DNA from: CALDSL01 sp039810245
GTDB lineage: Bacteria > Chloroflexota > Anaerolineae > Anaerolineales > Anaerolineaceae
Assembly: GCA_039810245.1 (NCBI GenBank)
Contig: JBDHWQ010000001.1
Location: 434,001-498,000, forward strand
Length of the DNA: 64,000 bases
Reading direction: 5' to 3'
Notes under the pieces: generated by a model
What the model was told of the DNA's origin: nothing
The model's input: only the letters and a program-made list of their open reading frames with translations
The model's database searches: none
Program-made: the position numbers and the translations under genes
Shown here: positions 23,746-32,964 of the stretch, piece by piece
Layout of the letters: every line of letters starts with the position of its first letter
How positions within the stretch are numbered: position 1 is the first letter of the stretch

Positions 23746-24969
23746 ATGAACCGCAACATCCGTCTCTTCTTTACCGCATCCGCGCTCAATGGCATCGCCC
23801 AGGGCATTTTTATGGTGGTGTTCAACCTGTATGTACTCTCGCTGGGCATCCCCACCGATGTGCTGGGGGCAATTCTTAGCGCCAGCCCGTTTGCGCAGGC
23901 CTTAGGCTCCATCCCGGTGGGCTTTATCATGGAAAAGATTGGCTTCCGCAAGATCTTTTTCATCGTCTATGGCGTTTCCGGAGTGGCGCGGCTGCTCCAG
24001 GTGGCCACGCCCAATGTGTGGATCATGTCGCTGGCGGCGTTTGTCGGCGGCCTGGCGCTCTCCGGCGATTTTGTGGTGCGGCTGCCGTTTTTGGCCGAAA
24101 ACACCACCCCCGAGCAGCGCACGCGCGCCTACAGCACCAGCAGTATCATATACAGCATGAGCATGTCGGTGGGTGCGCTGTTTGCCGGCTATGCGCCAAA
24201 CCTGATTGAGCGCCTGACCGGCTGGGGCCTGTCGGATACCTACCAGTTCACCCTGCTGCTGGCCGGGCTGATTGGCCTGGCGGCGGTGCTGCCTTGCCTG
24301 GGCATCCACCAGGCAGCGCATAGCGGCCCGGCGCGCAAGATTAGCCTGGCGCCCTACCTGTGGGGTATGGACCACTATACGGTGCAGCAGGCGGTGGTGT
24401 CGCTGTTTGTGGGCATTAGCCTGGGGCTGACCAACCCGTTTATGAACCTGTACTTCCTCTATCATCTGGGGGCTACGCGCGAGTACTTTGGAACGGTTTC
24501 AGCCCTGGCAATCTTCCCTGCGTTAATTATGACCGCGCTCGGCCCGCTGATCGCGGCAAAAATCGGCCAGGTGCGCGCAGTGACGGTTCTGCGCAGCATC
24601 ATACCATTCCTGTGGATCAACATGGCCGTGTTCGCTAACCGTTGGACCGGAGCGCTTTCCTACTGGGGCGGCAGCGCGCTGAATACTACCGCCCAGCCCA
24701 TTTCATTTGCCTTCGCCATGCAGGCTGCCAGCCAGAAAGCCAAATCGGCCTGCTCAGCGTGGCTGAATGTGACCTTCTGGCTGGGTAACGCCGCCGCTGC
24801 GCCGCTGGCCGGGGCATTTATGGTACAGTCGAATTACCGTGCGCCGCTCTTCATCGCTGCCGCAGCCATCCTCGTCGCCGCGGTGCTCAACCAGGCATTT
24901 TTTGCCCGCCGGGAAGAGGCCATGCTGCGCCAGCAAATGGCTCCTGCCCGCGTGGATGTTGAGGTATAA
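23746..24969 (+). CDS. MFS transporter, tandem copy 2
   Basis: A 407-residue paralogue of the preceding transporter with matching NRNIRLFFTASALNGIAQGI, LALSGDFVVRLPFL and ISLAPYLWGMDHYTVQQAVV. The ATG at 23746 is 28 bases after the first copy's stop. GGAGAAAGG upstream is rather far, at about 16 bases. Two near-related transporters side by side may handle different bases, or may work as a pair. Confidence 0.82.
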   Translation: MNRNIRLFFTASALNGIAQGIFMVVFNLYVLSLGIPTDVLGAILSASPFAQALGSIPVGFIMEKIGFRKIFFIVYGVSGVARLLQVATPNVWIMSLAAFVGGLALSGDFVVRLPFLAENTTPEQRTRAYSTSSIIYSMSMSVGALFAGYAPNLIERLTGWGLSDTYQFTLLLAGLIGLAAVLPCLGIHQAAHSGPARKISLAPYLWGMDHYTVQQAVVSLFVGISLGLTNPFMNLYFLYHLGATREYFGTVSALAIFPALIMTALGPLIAAKIGQVRAVTVLRSIIPFLWINMAVFANRWTGALSYWGGSALNTTAQPISFAFAMQAASQKAKSACSAWLNVTFWLGNAAAAPLAGAFMVQSNYRAPLFIAAAAILVAAVLNQAFFARREEAMLRQQMAPARVDVEV

Positions 24970-25000
24970 AAAAGGCAAACTTCAGGAAGGATGGTGAAAA

Positions 25001-26746
25001 ATGGCAGCCTATGCGCGCCTGTTGAAAGTGGCTCTGGGCGAAGCGCCGGCGGACCTGGTGATCCGCAATGTGACGCTATTGAACACGGTCACGCGCGATG
25101 CCTATCCAGCCACCATTGGCATCTGTGAAGACACCATCGCCTACGTCACTACACCAGATGATGCGAATACCCTCGCCGCGCGGGTGATCGACGGCACGGG
25201 CATGTGGGCCGCACCAGGCCTCATCGACAGCCACATGCACGTCGAAAGCACGCATGTCACCCCCGCATATTTCGCCGACGCCGTGCTGCCGCATGGCGTG
25301 ACCACTGTGGCGCAGGATCCGCATGAGATGGCCAATGTGCTGGGCGCGGAAGGTGTAGCCTATATGCGGGATGCGGCGGCAGGGCTGCCGCTGCGCGTGC
25401 TCACGTTTGTGCCCACCTGCGTGCCCGCCGTGCCCGGGCTGGAAACTGCCGGCGCGCATTTCGGACCCGGTGAGATCGAAGCCCTGCTGGATGGTCCAAA
25501 CACCATCGGCCTGGCCGAAGTGATGGATTACTGGGGCGTAATCCGCCAGTCGGAACGTACCAGCCAGATTGTCCAGGCCGGGCTGCGCAGCGGCAAAATT
25601 ATCACCGGGCACATCCGCGGGCTGGCCGGCCGCGAGCTGAACACCTACCTGGCGGCCGGGGTCGATTCGGATCACGAAGTGCTCACCGCCGAGGGCATTC
25701 GCTACCGCTCGCGCCTGGGGATGACGCTAGAAATCTGCTGCTCGCAGCATCGTGACAACATCCCCCAGGCCGTAGAGAGCTGGAAAGAGCGCGGCCACCT
25801 GGAAAACGTTGTCTTCGTCACTGACGACGTGCCCCCCAACGAGCTGGTGCACAGCGGTCATCTCGACCGCGGCGTGCGCCGCGCAATTGCACTGGGCATG
25901 GCCCCGGTAGACGCGGTGCGTGCTGCCAGCCTGGCCCCGGCCCGCCGCCTGCGCCGGCATGACCTGGGACAGATTGCCCCGGGGCGCACCGCCGACCTGC
26001 TGCTGCTGGAAGACCTGGATACCTTCTCGATCCATACCGTCATCACCGGTGGCCGGGTCGTGGCGCAGCAGGGTCGCGTGCTGCAGCCATCCCGCTCCGA
26101 GGTGGCGGTGCCGGCCGCCGCGCGAGATTCCGTGCGCATCCCCGACCCTCGGCCGGAGGATTTTGTGCTGCGTGCCCCGGGCTCGGCCGTGACGGCCTTC
26201 ATCCTCACCCAGCGCGCGCGTGGCCCGCTGGAGCAGGCGCAGCTTGCGGTTGCTGGTGGCGCGGTGCAATGGCAGCAGCGCTCCGACCTGGCGCTGGCCG
26301 CTGTAATCCACCGCCACGGGCAGAATCACAACCGCTCGCTGGCGCTGCTGGCCGGATGTGGGCTGCACGCCGGGGCAATCGCCACCACCTATGCGCATGA
26401 CAGCCACAACTTGGTAGTGCTGGGCCGCGACCCGGCAGATATGGTCCTGGCGGCCAAGGTGCTGAAAGAGGTCGGCGGCGGGTACGTGGCCGTCAGCGGC
26501 GGCGTAGTGCGCGCGATGGCGGCCCTGCCGGTGGCCGGGCTGCTGGCCGAGCAGCCGGTGGAAGACCTGGCGCGCGCCTTTGATGCTTACACCGCCGCGG
26601 CCGCGGATCTGGGCGTGACCGAAAACCCCATCGGGCTGCTTAGTTCGCTGCCGCTGCCGGTGGTTCCCAGCTATCGTCCCACCGACATCGGCCTGGTGGA
26701 TGTGAATGCGCAGAAGTTGATCCCCGCATTTGTCTGGCACGAGTGA
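25001..26746 (+). CDS. ade: Adenine deaminase
   Basis: A 581-residue amidohydrolase that turns adenine into hypoxanthine and ammonia. The metal-binding DSHMHVEST (His78, His80), QDPHE (His108, Glu109), GHIRGLAG and TDDVPPNELV are present. So is the C-terminal AdeC domain (HRHGQNHNRS, AHDSHNLVVLG, VGGGYVAVSGG). Length is normal. The start is preceded by AGGAAGGA. It takes the adenine set free by the phosphorylases, hydrolases and transferases encoded upstream. Confidence 0.95.
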   Translation: MAAYARLLKVALGEAPADLVIRNVTLLNTVTRDAYPATIGICEDTIAYVTTPDDANTLAARVIDGTGMWAAPGLIDSHMHVESTHVTPAYFADAVLPHGVTTVAQDPHEMANVLGAEGVAYMRDAAAGLPLRVLTFVPTCVPAVPGLETAGAHFGPGEIEALLDGPNTIGLAEVMDYWGVIRQSERTSQIVQAGLRSGKIITGHIRGLAGRELNTYLAAGVDSDHEVLTAEGIRYRSRLGMTLEICCSQHRDNIPQAVESWKERGHLENVVFVTDDVPPNELVHSGHLDRGVRRAIALGMAPVDAVRAASLAPARRLRRHDLGQIAPGRTADLLLLEDLDTFSIHTVITGGRVVAQQGRVLQPSRSEVAVPAAARDSVRIPDPRPEDFVLRAPGSAVTAFILTQRARGPLEQAQLAVAGGAVQWQQRSDLALAAVIHRHGQNHNRSLALLAGCGLHAGAIATTYAHDSHNLVVLGRDPADMVLAAKVLKEVGGGYVAVSGGVVRAMAALPVAGLLAEQPVEDLARAFDAYTAAAADLGVTENPIGLLSSLPLPVVPSYRPTDIGLVDVNAQKLIPAFVWHE

Positions 26747-26762
26747 AGAAAGGAGAACGAGC

Positions 26763-27698
26763 GTGAACCCGCAGCACAGAACTCCCAAAGTGATGGTGGT
26801 TGGCAGTTTCAATATGGACCTTTCCATGCGCACCCCACGCATGCCCGCGCCGGGCGAGACCATCCTGGGTGGGCCTTTTACAACCGGGCCGGGCGGCAAG
26901 GGCGCCAACCAGGCCGTGGCCGCTGCGCGCCTGGGCGCGCAGACAACTATGCTGGTGAAGCTTGGCCGCGATGTATTCGGCGACCAGGCCGCGGCCAACC
27001 TGCAAAACGAGGGTATTTCCCCCGAATACGTCCTGCGCGCGGATGATGCCCACACTGGCGTGGCCTTCATCATCGTGGACGACAGCGGTGAGAATATGAT
27101 CGTCGTTGCCAGCGGCACAAACTTCACCATCACCCCTCAGGATGTACAGCGCGCCCGCGCGGCAATCGAATCCGCGGATATCCTGCTGCTGCAGCTTGAA
27201 GTGCCGCTGGATGTAACCCACGCCGCGGCGCGCATCGCCCACGAAGCCGGTGTGAAGGTAGTGCTCAACCCGGCGCCGGGCGAAGCGCTCCCGCCGGAAC
27301 TGCTGCGCATGGTGGACGTGCTCACCCCCAACGAAACCGAGGCGCAGATCATCGCCGGCATGCCGGTGACAACGCCCGAAGAAGCAGAAGCCGCCGCACG
27401 CCACCTGATGGAAAAGGGCGTAGGCGCGCTGGTGATCACCCTGGGAGCCAAGGGCGCGCTGGTGGCCACGCCGGACGGCATGCAGCGCGTGCCAGGCTAC
27501 CGCGTGCAGGTGGTGGACACCACCGGCGCCGGCGATGCCTTCAGCGGCGCGCTGGTGGTGGCCCTGGCCGAGGGCAAAGACCTGGCGGCCGCCGCCGCCT
27601 TTGCCAATGCCTCTGCTGCCCTGCAGGTGACCAAACCCGGCACAGCGCCCGCCATGCCATATCGTGACGAAGTGGACGCGCTGGTAGCCGGCATCTGA
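26763..27698 (+). CDS. rbsK: Ribokinase (PfkB family)
   Basis: A 311-residue sugar kinase that phosphorylates free ribose at O5. It shows VVGSFNMDLSMRTPRMPAPG, the substrate loop GGKGANQAVAAARLG, VLTPNETEA and the ATP/catalytic DTTGAGDAFSGAL. I chose the GTG at 26763 because AAGGAG stands shortly before it. With two nucleoside hydrolases in the locus it is needed to recover ribose not made as the phosphate. Confidence 0.92.
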   Translation: MNPQHRTPKVMVVGSFNMDLSMRTPRMPAPGETILGGPFTTGPGGKGANQAVAAARLGAQTTMLVKLGRDVFGDQAAANLQNEGISPEYVLRADDAHTGVAFIIVDDSGENMIVVASGTNFTITPQDVQRARAAIESADILLLQLEVPLDVTHAAARIAHEAGVKVVLNPAPGEALPPELLRMVDVLTPNETEAQIIAGMPVTTPEEAEAAARHLMEKGVGALVITLGAKGALVATPDGMQRVPGYRVQVVDTTGAGDAFSGALVVALAEGKDLAAAAAFANASAALQVTKPGTAPAMPYRDEVDALVAGI

Positions 27699-27743
27699 TC
27701 CCGCCCGTAGCAGGTGGCGGTGAACATAGAAGAAGGTATCGAA

Positions 27744-28895
27744 TTGGATAAACCCAAACACACGGAAACGATCACCACAGCACGGCGCGCGCTGCAATTG
27801 AGCCACGCCCAGCCGCGTTGGGTCACTTACCTCGTCCAGCTAGGGCTGTGCCTGGGGCTGGCGCTGGCCTTTGGCGCGCTGATCATCATCGCCACCGGCC
27901 AGGACGTTCTGCACGTCTACGCCGCGCTGCTGCGCGAGTCCTTTGCCACTCCACTGGGCATTATGATCGGTATCCAGCGCGCCACGCCGCTGCTGTTGAC
28001 CTCGGCGGCGGCCGTTGCTGCCTTCCGCGGCGGGGCCATCAACATGGGCCTGGAAGGGCAGTTTATGGTCGGAGCAGCCGCTGCTGCCGTTGCCGGCGGA
28101 GCTATGCCCGAAATGCCGAAATTCATTACGATCCCGCTGATCTTCCTGATCTGCGGTCTGGCGGGGGCCGCTGCCGGGTGGATTCCGGCCTTCTTCAAGA
28201 TGGTTTCGGGGGTAAGTGAAGTGATCACCGGTATGATCGCCAACCTGATCATGCCCTCGCTGATGAGCGTGGTTCTCAGCCTGCCGCTGCTGCGCGCCAT
28301 CCGCTCTGCCTCGCGCGGCGGTGTGCAGCCCTGGGCGCAGCTCAGCCAGTTCACCGAGCTGACGAACGGTGGCTGGGGCTTCGGCAGCAAGGCCAACACC
28401 GGCATCTTCGCCGCGCTGGTGATCGTTTTCCTGCTGGCGCTGGTCTACCAGCGCACCAAGATTGGCTACGAGATCCGCCTGTCCAGCGCCAACTTCCGCA
28501 TGGCCGAGTTCGCGGGCATCAACGCCGGGCGCAAATTCTATACCGCCATGATGCTTAGCGGGGCTATTGCCGCAATGGCCGGGGCTACCGAAATCCTGGG
28601 CGTGTGGCGCGGCTATAACCTCAACACGATTTCGGTGGGGTTCAATGGGCTTCTGCTGGCGCTGGCCGGCGGCAATTCCTTTGGCGGCTCGGCGCTGGCC
28701 TCGCTGATCTACGGCGGGATGCAATCCGGCGCTATGGCCGCATCGTGGGCCACGGATATCCCTCGCCCGCTGATTGACGTGCTGGTGGAAATCCTGGTGG
28801 TTTTTGCAGCCATCCCCAGCATGCGCCTCTTTTTCTCCGGCTCGGGCTATCAGGAAAGTGAGCGCCTGGGCGGCCAATTCACGCACAAGGATTGA
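27744..28895 (+). CDS. BmpC-type ABC permease paralogue without partner subunits
   Basis: A 383-residue permease similar to the one at 15.6 kb: GIQRATPLLLTSAAAVAAFR, NMGLEGQFMVGA, SSANFRMAEFAGINAGRKFY and ATEILGVWRGYN. The start is read as TTG at 27744, seven bases after AGAAGG; GTGs at 27714 and 27720 are alternatives. No second ATPase, D-type permease or binding protein lies beside it, so it may share the ATPase and BmpD partner of the main operon to change specificity. Confidence 0.85.
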   Translation: MDKPKHTETITTARRALQLSHAQPRWVTYLVQLGLCLGLALAFGALIIIATGQDVLHVYAALLRESFATPLGIMIGIQRATPLLLTSAAAVAAFRGGAINMGLEGQFMVGAAAAAVAGGAMPEMPKFITIPLIFLICGLAGAAAGWIPAFFKMVSGVSEVITGMIANLIMPSLMSVVLSLPLLRAIRSASRGGVQPWAQLSQFTELTNGGWGFGSKANTGIFAALVIVFLLALVYQRTKIGYEIRLSSANFRMAEFAGINAGRKFYTAMMLSGAIAAMAGATEILGVWRGYNLNTISVGFNGLLLALAGGNSFGGSALASLIYGGMQSGAMAASWATDIPRPLIDVLVEILVVFAAIPSMRLFFSGSGYQESERLGGQFTHKD

Positions 28896-28899
28896 CCGG

Positions 28900-30240
28900 A
28901 TGAGCAAAACCCTGATCACTGCTGATTGCGTATTAACCCTGGATGCAGCCGATCATATCTACGCGCCCGGTTACCTGCTGATTGATGGCGACCGCGTGGT
29001 CGTGGCCGGCATGTTAAGCGAGGCTCCACCGAACGTCGACCACCGCGTCGACCTGGGCCGCAGACTGGTGATGCCCGGGCTGGTGAACGCGCACACGCAC
29101 ACGCCTATGACCCTGTTCCGTGGCATGGCAGAGCCGTATTCGTTGTTCACATTCGAAGGCTGGTTCGCAGGCATCCGCAGCCTGGAAGCGGTGATGGACG
29201 GCGATATGGTCCCGGCGGCAGTTCTGGTTTCATGCGCAGAGATGATCCGCACCGGCACCACCACCTTCGCAGACCAGTATTTCTTTATGGACCGCGTGGT
29301 CCCTGCGGTGCGCCAGAGCGGGATGCGCGCAGCGCTGGCTTATGGCATCGTCGAGCTGGGTGACCCGGCAGCGCGAGAGCGCGAGCTGGCCGCCGCGAGT
29401 GACTTTTTGGAGGGCATGCAGAATGACCCGCGGCTACGCGGCTGGGTCGGCCCGCACGCCTTCTTTGTGGATAACAGCCGCGAGGCGATCCAGATGGAAC
29501 TGGCGCTTGCCGGGCATTTCAACACCGGGCTGCATTTCCACCTTGCCACCAGCGGCGAGGAAGAGCGTTACTGTCGCGAACACTTCGGTCGCAGCGCGGT
29601 GGAACAGATGCGCGCGGATGGCATCCTCGATCACCGCCTGCTGGCAGCGCACTGCATCACCGTTCCGCAGGAAGATTTTTCCACGCTGGCCGCCCACCCC
29701 TTCACCGCGGTGGTTGCGCCTTCCGCCTGCATGCGTAGTGGCGCGGAAGTGGCCCCGGCGCGCGCCATGCTGGACGCGGGCGTTAACCTGGCGCTTGGCA
29801 CGGACAATGTGGCCAACAACAACTCCTACGATCTGTTCAAAGAGATGGCGCTCACCGGAAAAGTAATGTCACAGCGTGAGCGTACGCCTAATGCCATCCC
29901 GGCGCGCGAGATCGTGCGCATGGCCACCCTGGGTGGGGCGCGCGCACTTGGGCTGGAGAAAGAGATCGGTTCGCTGGAAGCGGGCAAGAAGGCGGACTGG
30001 ATCAGCCTCGACCTGGACGAAATTGGCTGGGGTCCACACGGCGCGCAGGATGTATATACCGCGCTGGTGTACGCCATCAACGGCAACTATGTGCGCGACG
30101 TGATGGTGGATGGTGCGTGGCTACTGCGCGAGAACCGCTGGACGACCATTGATTACGCTGCCGCATGCCTCGAACTGGATGCGGCCAATACGCGCCTGCG
30201 CGAACGATTAGGCTGGAAGGAAGGGGAACATGGCAGATAA
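28900..30240 (+). CDS. MTA/SAH deaminase-like amidohydrolase, copy 1
   Basis: A 446-residue amidohydrolase of the MtaD/SsnA group, which deaminates 5'-methylthioadenosine, S-adenosylhomocysteine or related aminopurines. The metal site is VNAHTHTPMT (HxH), GLHFHLATSGEEE, LLAAHCITV and LGTDNVANNNSYDLF. The ATG at 28900 follows AAGGA, four bases after the permease stop. It overlaps the following methyltransferase by 11 bases, which fits a link to SAM-derived nucleosides. Confidence 0.87.
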   Translation: MSKTLITADCVLTLDAADHIYAPGYLLIDGDRVVVAGMLSEAPPNVDHRVDLGRRLVMPGLVNAHTHTPMTLFRGMAEPYSLFTFEGWFAGIRSLEAVMDGDMVPAAVLVSCAEMIRTGTTTFADQYFFMDRVVPAVRQSGMRAALAYGIVELGDPAARERELAAASDFLEGMQNDPRLRGWVGPHAFFVDNSREAIQMELALAGHFNTGLHFHLATSGEEERYCREHFGRSAVEQMRADGILDHRLLAAHCITVPQEDFSTLAAHPFTAVVAPSACMRSGAEVAPARAMLDAGVNLALGTDNVANNNSYDLFKEMALTGKVMSQRERTPNAIPAREIVRMATLGGARALGLEKEIGSLEAGKKADWISLDLDEIGWGPHGAQDVYTALVYAINGNYVRDVMVDGAWLLRENRWTTIDYAAACLELDAANTRLRERLGWKEGEHGR

Positions 30241-30928
30241 AGAACTGGAAGAAGTCTATCGCGAGAAATCTGACCGCTACGAGCGCATGGTGGCGCGTGA
30301 AGATTGGGAAAACAACATCCCGGCTGCCATTATGGGCATCCGCGACCTGCATGGGCTGGACGTGATTGACACCGGCGCGGGTACCGGCCGGCTGGCGTGC
30401 ATGTTCGCGCCTATCGCAAGGACTATGCGCGCCTACGACATCTCGGCCGACATGCTCGAAGTGATGCGCGGGAAGCTGGAGGCCAGCGGGCTGACCAATT
30501 GGGAAGTGGCGGTAGCCGACCACCGCACGCTGCCCGCCGGAGACGCCAGCGCGGACGTGATCCTTTCCGGCTGGAGCATCGTTTACACCGTGGTTTGGTG
30601 CCCGGAGAACTGGCAGGCAGAACTGCGTAAGGCGCTGGACGAAATGCGTCGCGTCCTGCGCCCAGGCGGCACGCTAATCATCTTGGAGACCAATGGCACG
30701 GGCTACAGCGCTCCCAATCCGCCCGAAAACCTGCTGGAATACTTCGACTACCTGCAGCAGGATGGCTTCACCTACCAGTGGATCCGTACCGACTACCGCT
30801 TTACAGACATGGAAGAGGGCAAAGACCTGACCACTTTTTTCTTTGGCGAAGGCATCGTGGAAAAGTTTTCCAGCAGTGACCCGGCCATCCTGCCCGAATG
30901 CACCGGCATCTGGTGGAAGCAGTATTAG
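30230..30928 (+). CDS. Class I SAM-dependent methyltransferase
   Basis: A 232-residue methyltransferase with motif I VIDTGAGTGRLA, an acidic residue at AYDISADML and post-motif MRRVLRPGGTLIILETNG. The target is not visible. It begins inside the deaminase gene (after GGAAGGGGA) and is the last gene of the long plus-strand run. A product SAH could be handled by the deaminase just upstream. Confidence 0.85.
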   Translation: MADKELEEVYREKSDRYERMVAREDWENNIPAAIMGIRDLHGLDVIDTGAGTGRLACMFAPIARTMRAYDISADMLEVMRGKLEASGLTNWEVAVADHRTLPAGDASADVILSGWSIVYTVVWCPENWQAELRKALDEMRRVLRPGGTLIILETNGTGYSAPNPPENLLEYFDYLQQDGFTYQWIRTDYRFTDMEEGKDLTTFFFGEGIVEKFSSSDPAILPECTGIWWKQY

Positions 30929-30964
30929 GTTGTTGATGGCGCCCCATCCTCGCGCCCATTGGCA

Positions 30965-31013
30965 GGCTCAGGACGTGGCCCCTTGAAACGGCCCTGAGCC
31001 AATCAAAGGGGCC
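30965..31013. terminator. Interleaved stems, possible H-type pseudoknot or bidirectional terminator
   Basis: Two 8-bp stems alternate: GGCTCAGG (30965-30972) with CCTGAGCC (30993-31000), and GGCCCCTT (30977-30984) with AAGGGGCC (31006-31013). They sit between convergent genes. Either stem alone could be a terminator though no long T tract follows; together they form a pseudoknot topology. Confidence 0.45.
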
Positions 31014-31038
31014 GGGCAAGTACCTTAACTTCTTGTTG

Positions 31039-31764
31039 CTACTCTCCCAGAAACGCGCGCACGATGGGCAGCGCATTCTCAACCAGGCCGTCCAGCAGGC
31101 GCTCGCCTTTTTGTGCGGTGGATGGCCGTGGGTCGCCGAACACGCCGCCGGGGTTGAAGCTGTCCAGGTACATCTGCTCCGAGGTAAACGTGGGCGGGTA
31201 CTCCGGGTAGCCGGGCTGGGCTTTATCCATCTGCACCGCGCCGGGCTCCAGCGCCAGCACCATCGAAGTCTCAACCTCGTCGGCATGCATCAGGCCATAA
31301 CCGGCCGGCTGGCTCTCGCAGATATTGGTGGCCAGGTCGGCCAGCCCGGGGTAATCAAGCTGCAGGATGCGGAACACGTGCTCACTTTGCATCTCGCGCG
31401 CCACTAGTTCCAGCGGGGCGCGGTTGCCAAAATGGCCGTTTACCAGGATGAGCGCGGGGAACCCGCTGCGCCGGCAGGCAATAGCGATATCTTTGACCAG
31501 CGCGCGCAGGGTATCAAAGGAGAGCGAGATCGTTCCGGGAAAGCGCGAATTGTTCCAGCAATCGCCGTATGGCAGCGCGGGCAGAAGCACGCCATCTACC
31601 GCCTCGGCCAGGCGGCGCGCAAAACCGGATGCCATAATTGTGTCAGTGGCCAGCGGGCAGTGCGCCCCATGCTGCTCCTGCGCCCCTACGGCCAGGATCG
31701 CCGGGCAGCCGCGGGCGATGGCGGCCTGCACTTCCGGCCAGGTTGCGGTACGCGCCTCGAGCAT
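31039..31764 (-). CDS. Creatininase family protein
   Basis: A 241-residue amidohydrolase-like metalloprotein. The metal ligands of the family appear in GAQEQHGAHCPLATDT (Glu, His, Asp), LVNGHFGNRAPL (His) and MHADEVETSM (Glu). Family members include creatinine amidohydrolase, MftE peptidase and the archaeal riboflavin-pathway FAPy deformylase. This one is single, opposite to its neighbours. The last-named activity on a purine-derived ring would fit a nucleoside locus, but this is only a guess. Confidence 0.82.
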   Translation of the reverse strand: MLEARTATWPEVQAAIARGCPAILAVGAQEQHGAHCPLATDTIMASGFARRLAEAVDGVLLPALPYGDCWNNSRFPGTISLSFDTLRALVKDIAIACRRSGFPALILVNGHFGNRAPLELVAREMQSEHVFRILQLDYPGLADLATNICESQPAGYGLMHADEVETSMVLALEPGAVQMDKAQPGYPEYPPTFTSEQMYLDSFNPGGVFGDPRPSTAQKGERLLDGLVENALPIVRAFLGE

Positions 31765-31829
31765 GCTTCACCTCTCAGGAAAGGATGGATTGGCAATGAT
31801 TATAGCAGCATGTATTCCAGGCAGGCGGT

Positions 31830-32924
31830 ATGGATAACCCTGAGCTGCCTTTCATCCCCGGTCTGGAGCTCAGCCGGTTGTACTACCAGGGCGCGGTTGG
31901 ACCACTGTTGGCGCGCGAGCTTCCGCGCCCTCCCTATAGCGCTGCGCTGATCGGTTATGGCTCGGACGTCATCGGTCTGGACACGCCGATGAGCCGCGAT
32001 CACATGTGGGGCCCGCGCCTGATCTTGTTCCTACCCGAAAATGACTACGCGCAAAATATCGCGAGTGTGGATGCAACCTTGCGCGCCGGACTGCCACGCG
32101 AGGTGGCCGGCTACCCCACCAGCTTCGGACCTCCCGACTCAGGCGGCGTGCGGCTGCCCGAATACTCCAGTCACCGCCCGGTGGATCACATGATCGAGCT
32201 GACTACCATCCCGCGCTTCTTTGAGCGCGAGTTGGGGGCGGATCGCTGGCGCCAGCCCGCAATCGCGGACTGGCTGACCTTCTCTGAGCACCGCCTGCTG
32301 ACCCTCACCGCCGGGGCCGTGTTCCACGACGACCTGGGCCTGGAAACCGTGCGCGGCGTGCTGGCCTACTACCCGCGTGACGTCTGGCTGTACCTGATTG
32401 CCAGCGCGTGGAATGCCATCGGCCAGGAAGAGCCGTTTGTGGGCCGCGCCGGCCTGGTGGGCGACGACCTTGGCTCGCGGCTGGTGGCGGCACGGCTGGC
32501 ACGCGCCTGCATGCACCTGGGCTTCCTCTATGCGCGCCGCTATGCTCCGTATAGCAAGTGGTTTGGCACGGCCTTTGCCCGCCTGGAAATCGCCCCACGC
32601 CTGAAACCGCAACTGGATGGTGCCCTGGCCGCCGGCACGTGGCAGGAACGCGAGGCTGCGTTGTGCGCCGCGTATGAGATCCTGGCCGGAGAACTCAACC
32701 GGTTGGCGATCGTACCGCCGGTGGAGGCGCGCTGCTCCGCCTTCCACGACCGGCCGTTCCGCGTGATCCACGGCGAGCAAATCGCCGCTGCCGTGCGCAG
32801 CCAGATCGAAGACCCGGCGCTGCGCGCCACGCGGCTGTACGGCTCGGTCAACCAGTTCAGCGCGTCTACCGACCTGCTGGAAGAAACCCATGCGTTGGAG
32901 AAACTCTCCGCGCTCTATTCCTGA
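31830..32924 (+). CDS. DUF4037 nucleotidyltransferase-fold protein
   Basis: A 364-residue soluble protein. The N-terminus has a nucleotidyltransferase-like signature GYGSDVIGLDTPMSRDH (residues 42-58), followed by a helical domain with DVWLYLIASAWNAIGQEEPF. DUF4037 proteins are uncharacterised; the GS...D...D pattern hints at transfer of a nucleotide to a small molecule or protein. The intergenic gap to the divergent creatininase is 65 bases. Function unknown. Confidence 0.78.
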   Translation: MDNPELPFIPGLELSRLYYQGAVGPLLARELPRPPYSAALIGYGSDVIGLDTPMSRDHMWGPRLILFLPENDYAQNIASVDATLRAGLPREVAGYPTSFGPPDSGGVRLPEYSSHRPVDHMIELTTIPRFFERELGADRWRQPAIADWLTFSEHRLLTLTAGAVFHDDLGLETVRGVLAYYPRDVWLYLIASAWNAIGQEEPFVGRAGLVGDDLGSRLVAARLARACMHLGFLYARRYAPYSKWFGTAFARLEIAPRLKPQLDGALAAGTWQEREAALCAAYEILAGELNRLAIVPPVEARCSAFHDRPFRVIHGEQIAAAVRSQIEDPALRATRLYGSVNQFSASTDLLEETHALEKLSALYS

Positions 32925-32964
32925 CCCTGTCTGCCCTGTTCGATGAGAAAGAAAGGAGCATCCC

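Noticed and set aside
25727..27133. A 468-codon minus-strand frame
   Set aside because: Antisense to adenine deaminase and ribokinase, which have full catalytic motifs. No domain is seen in the antisense product.
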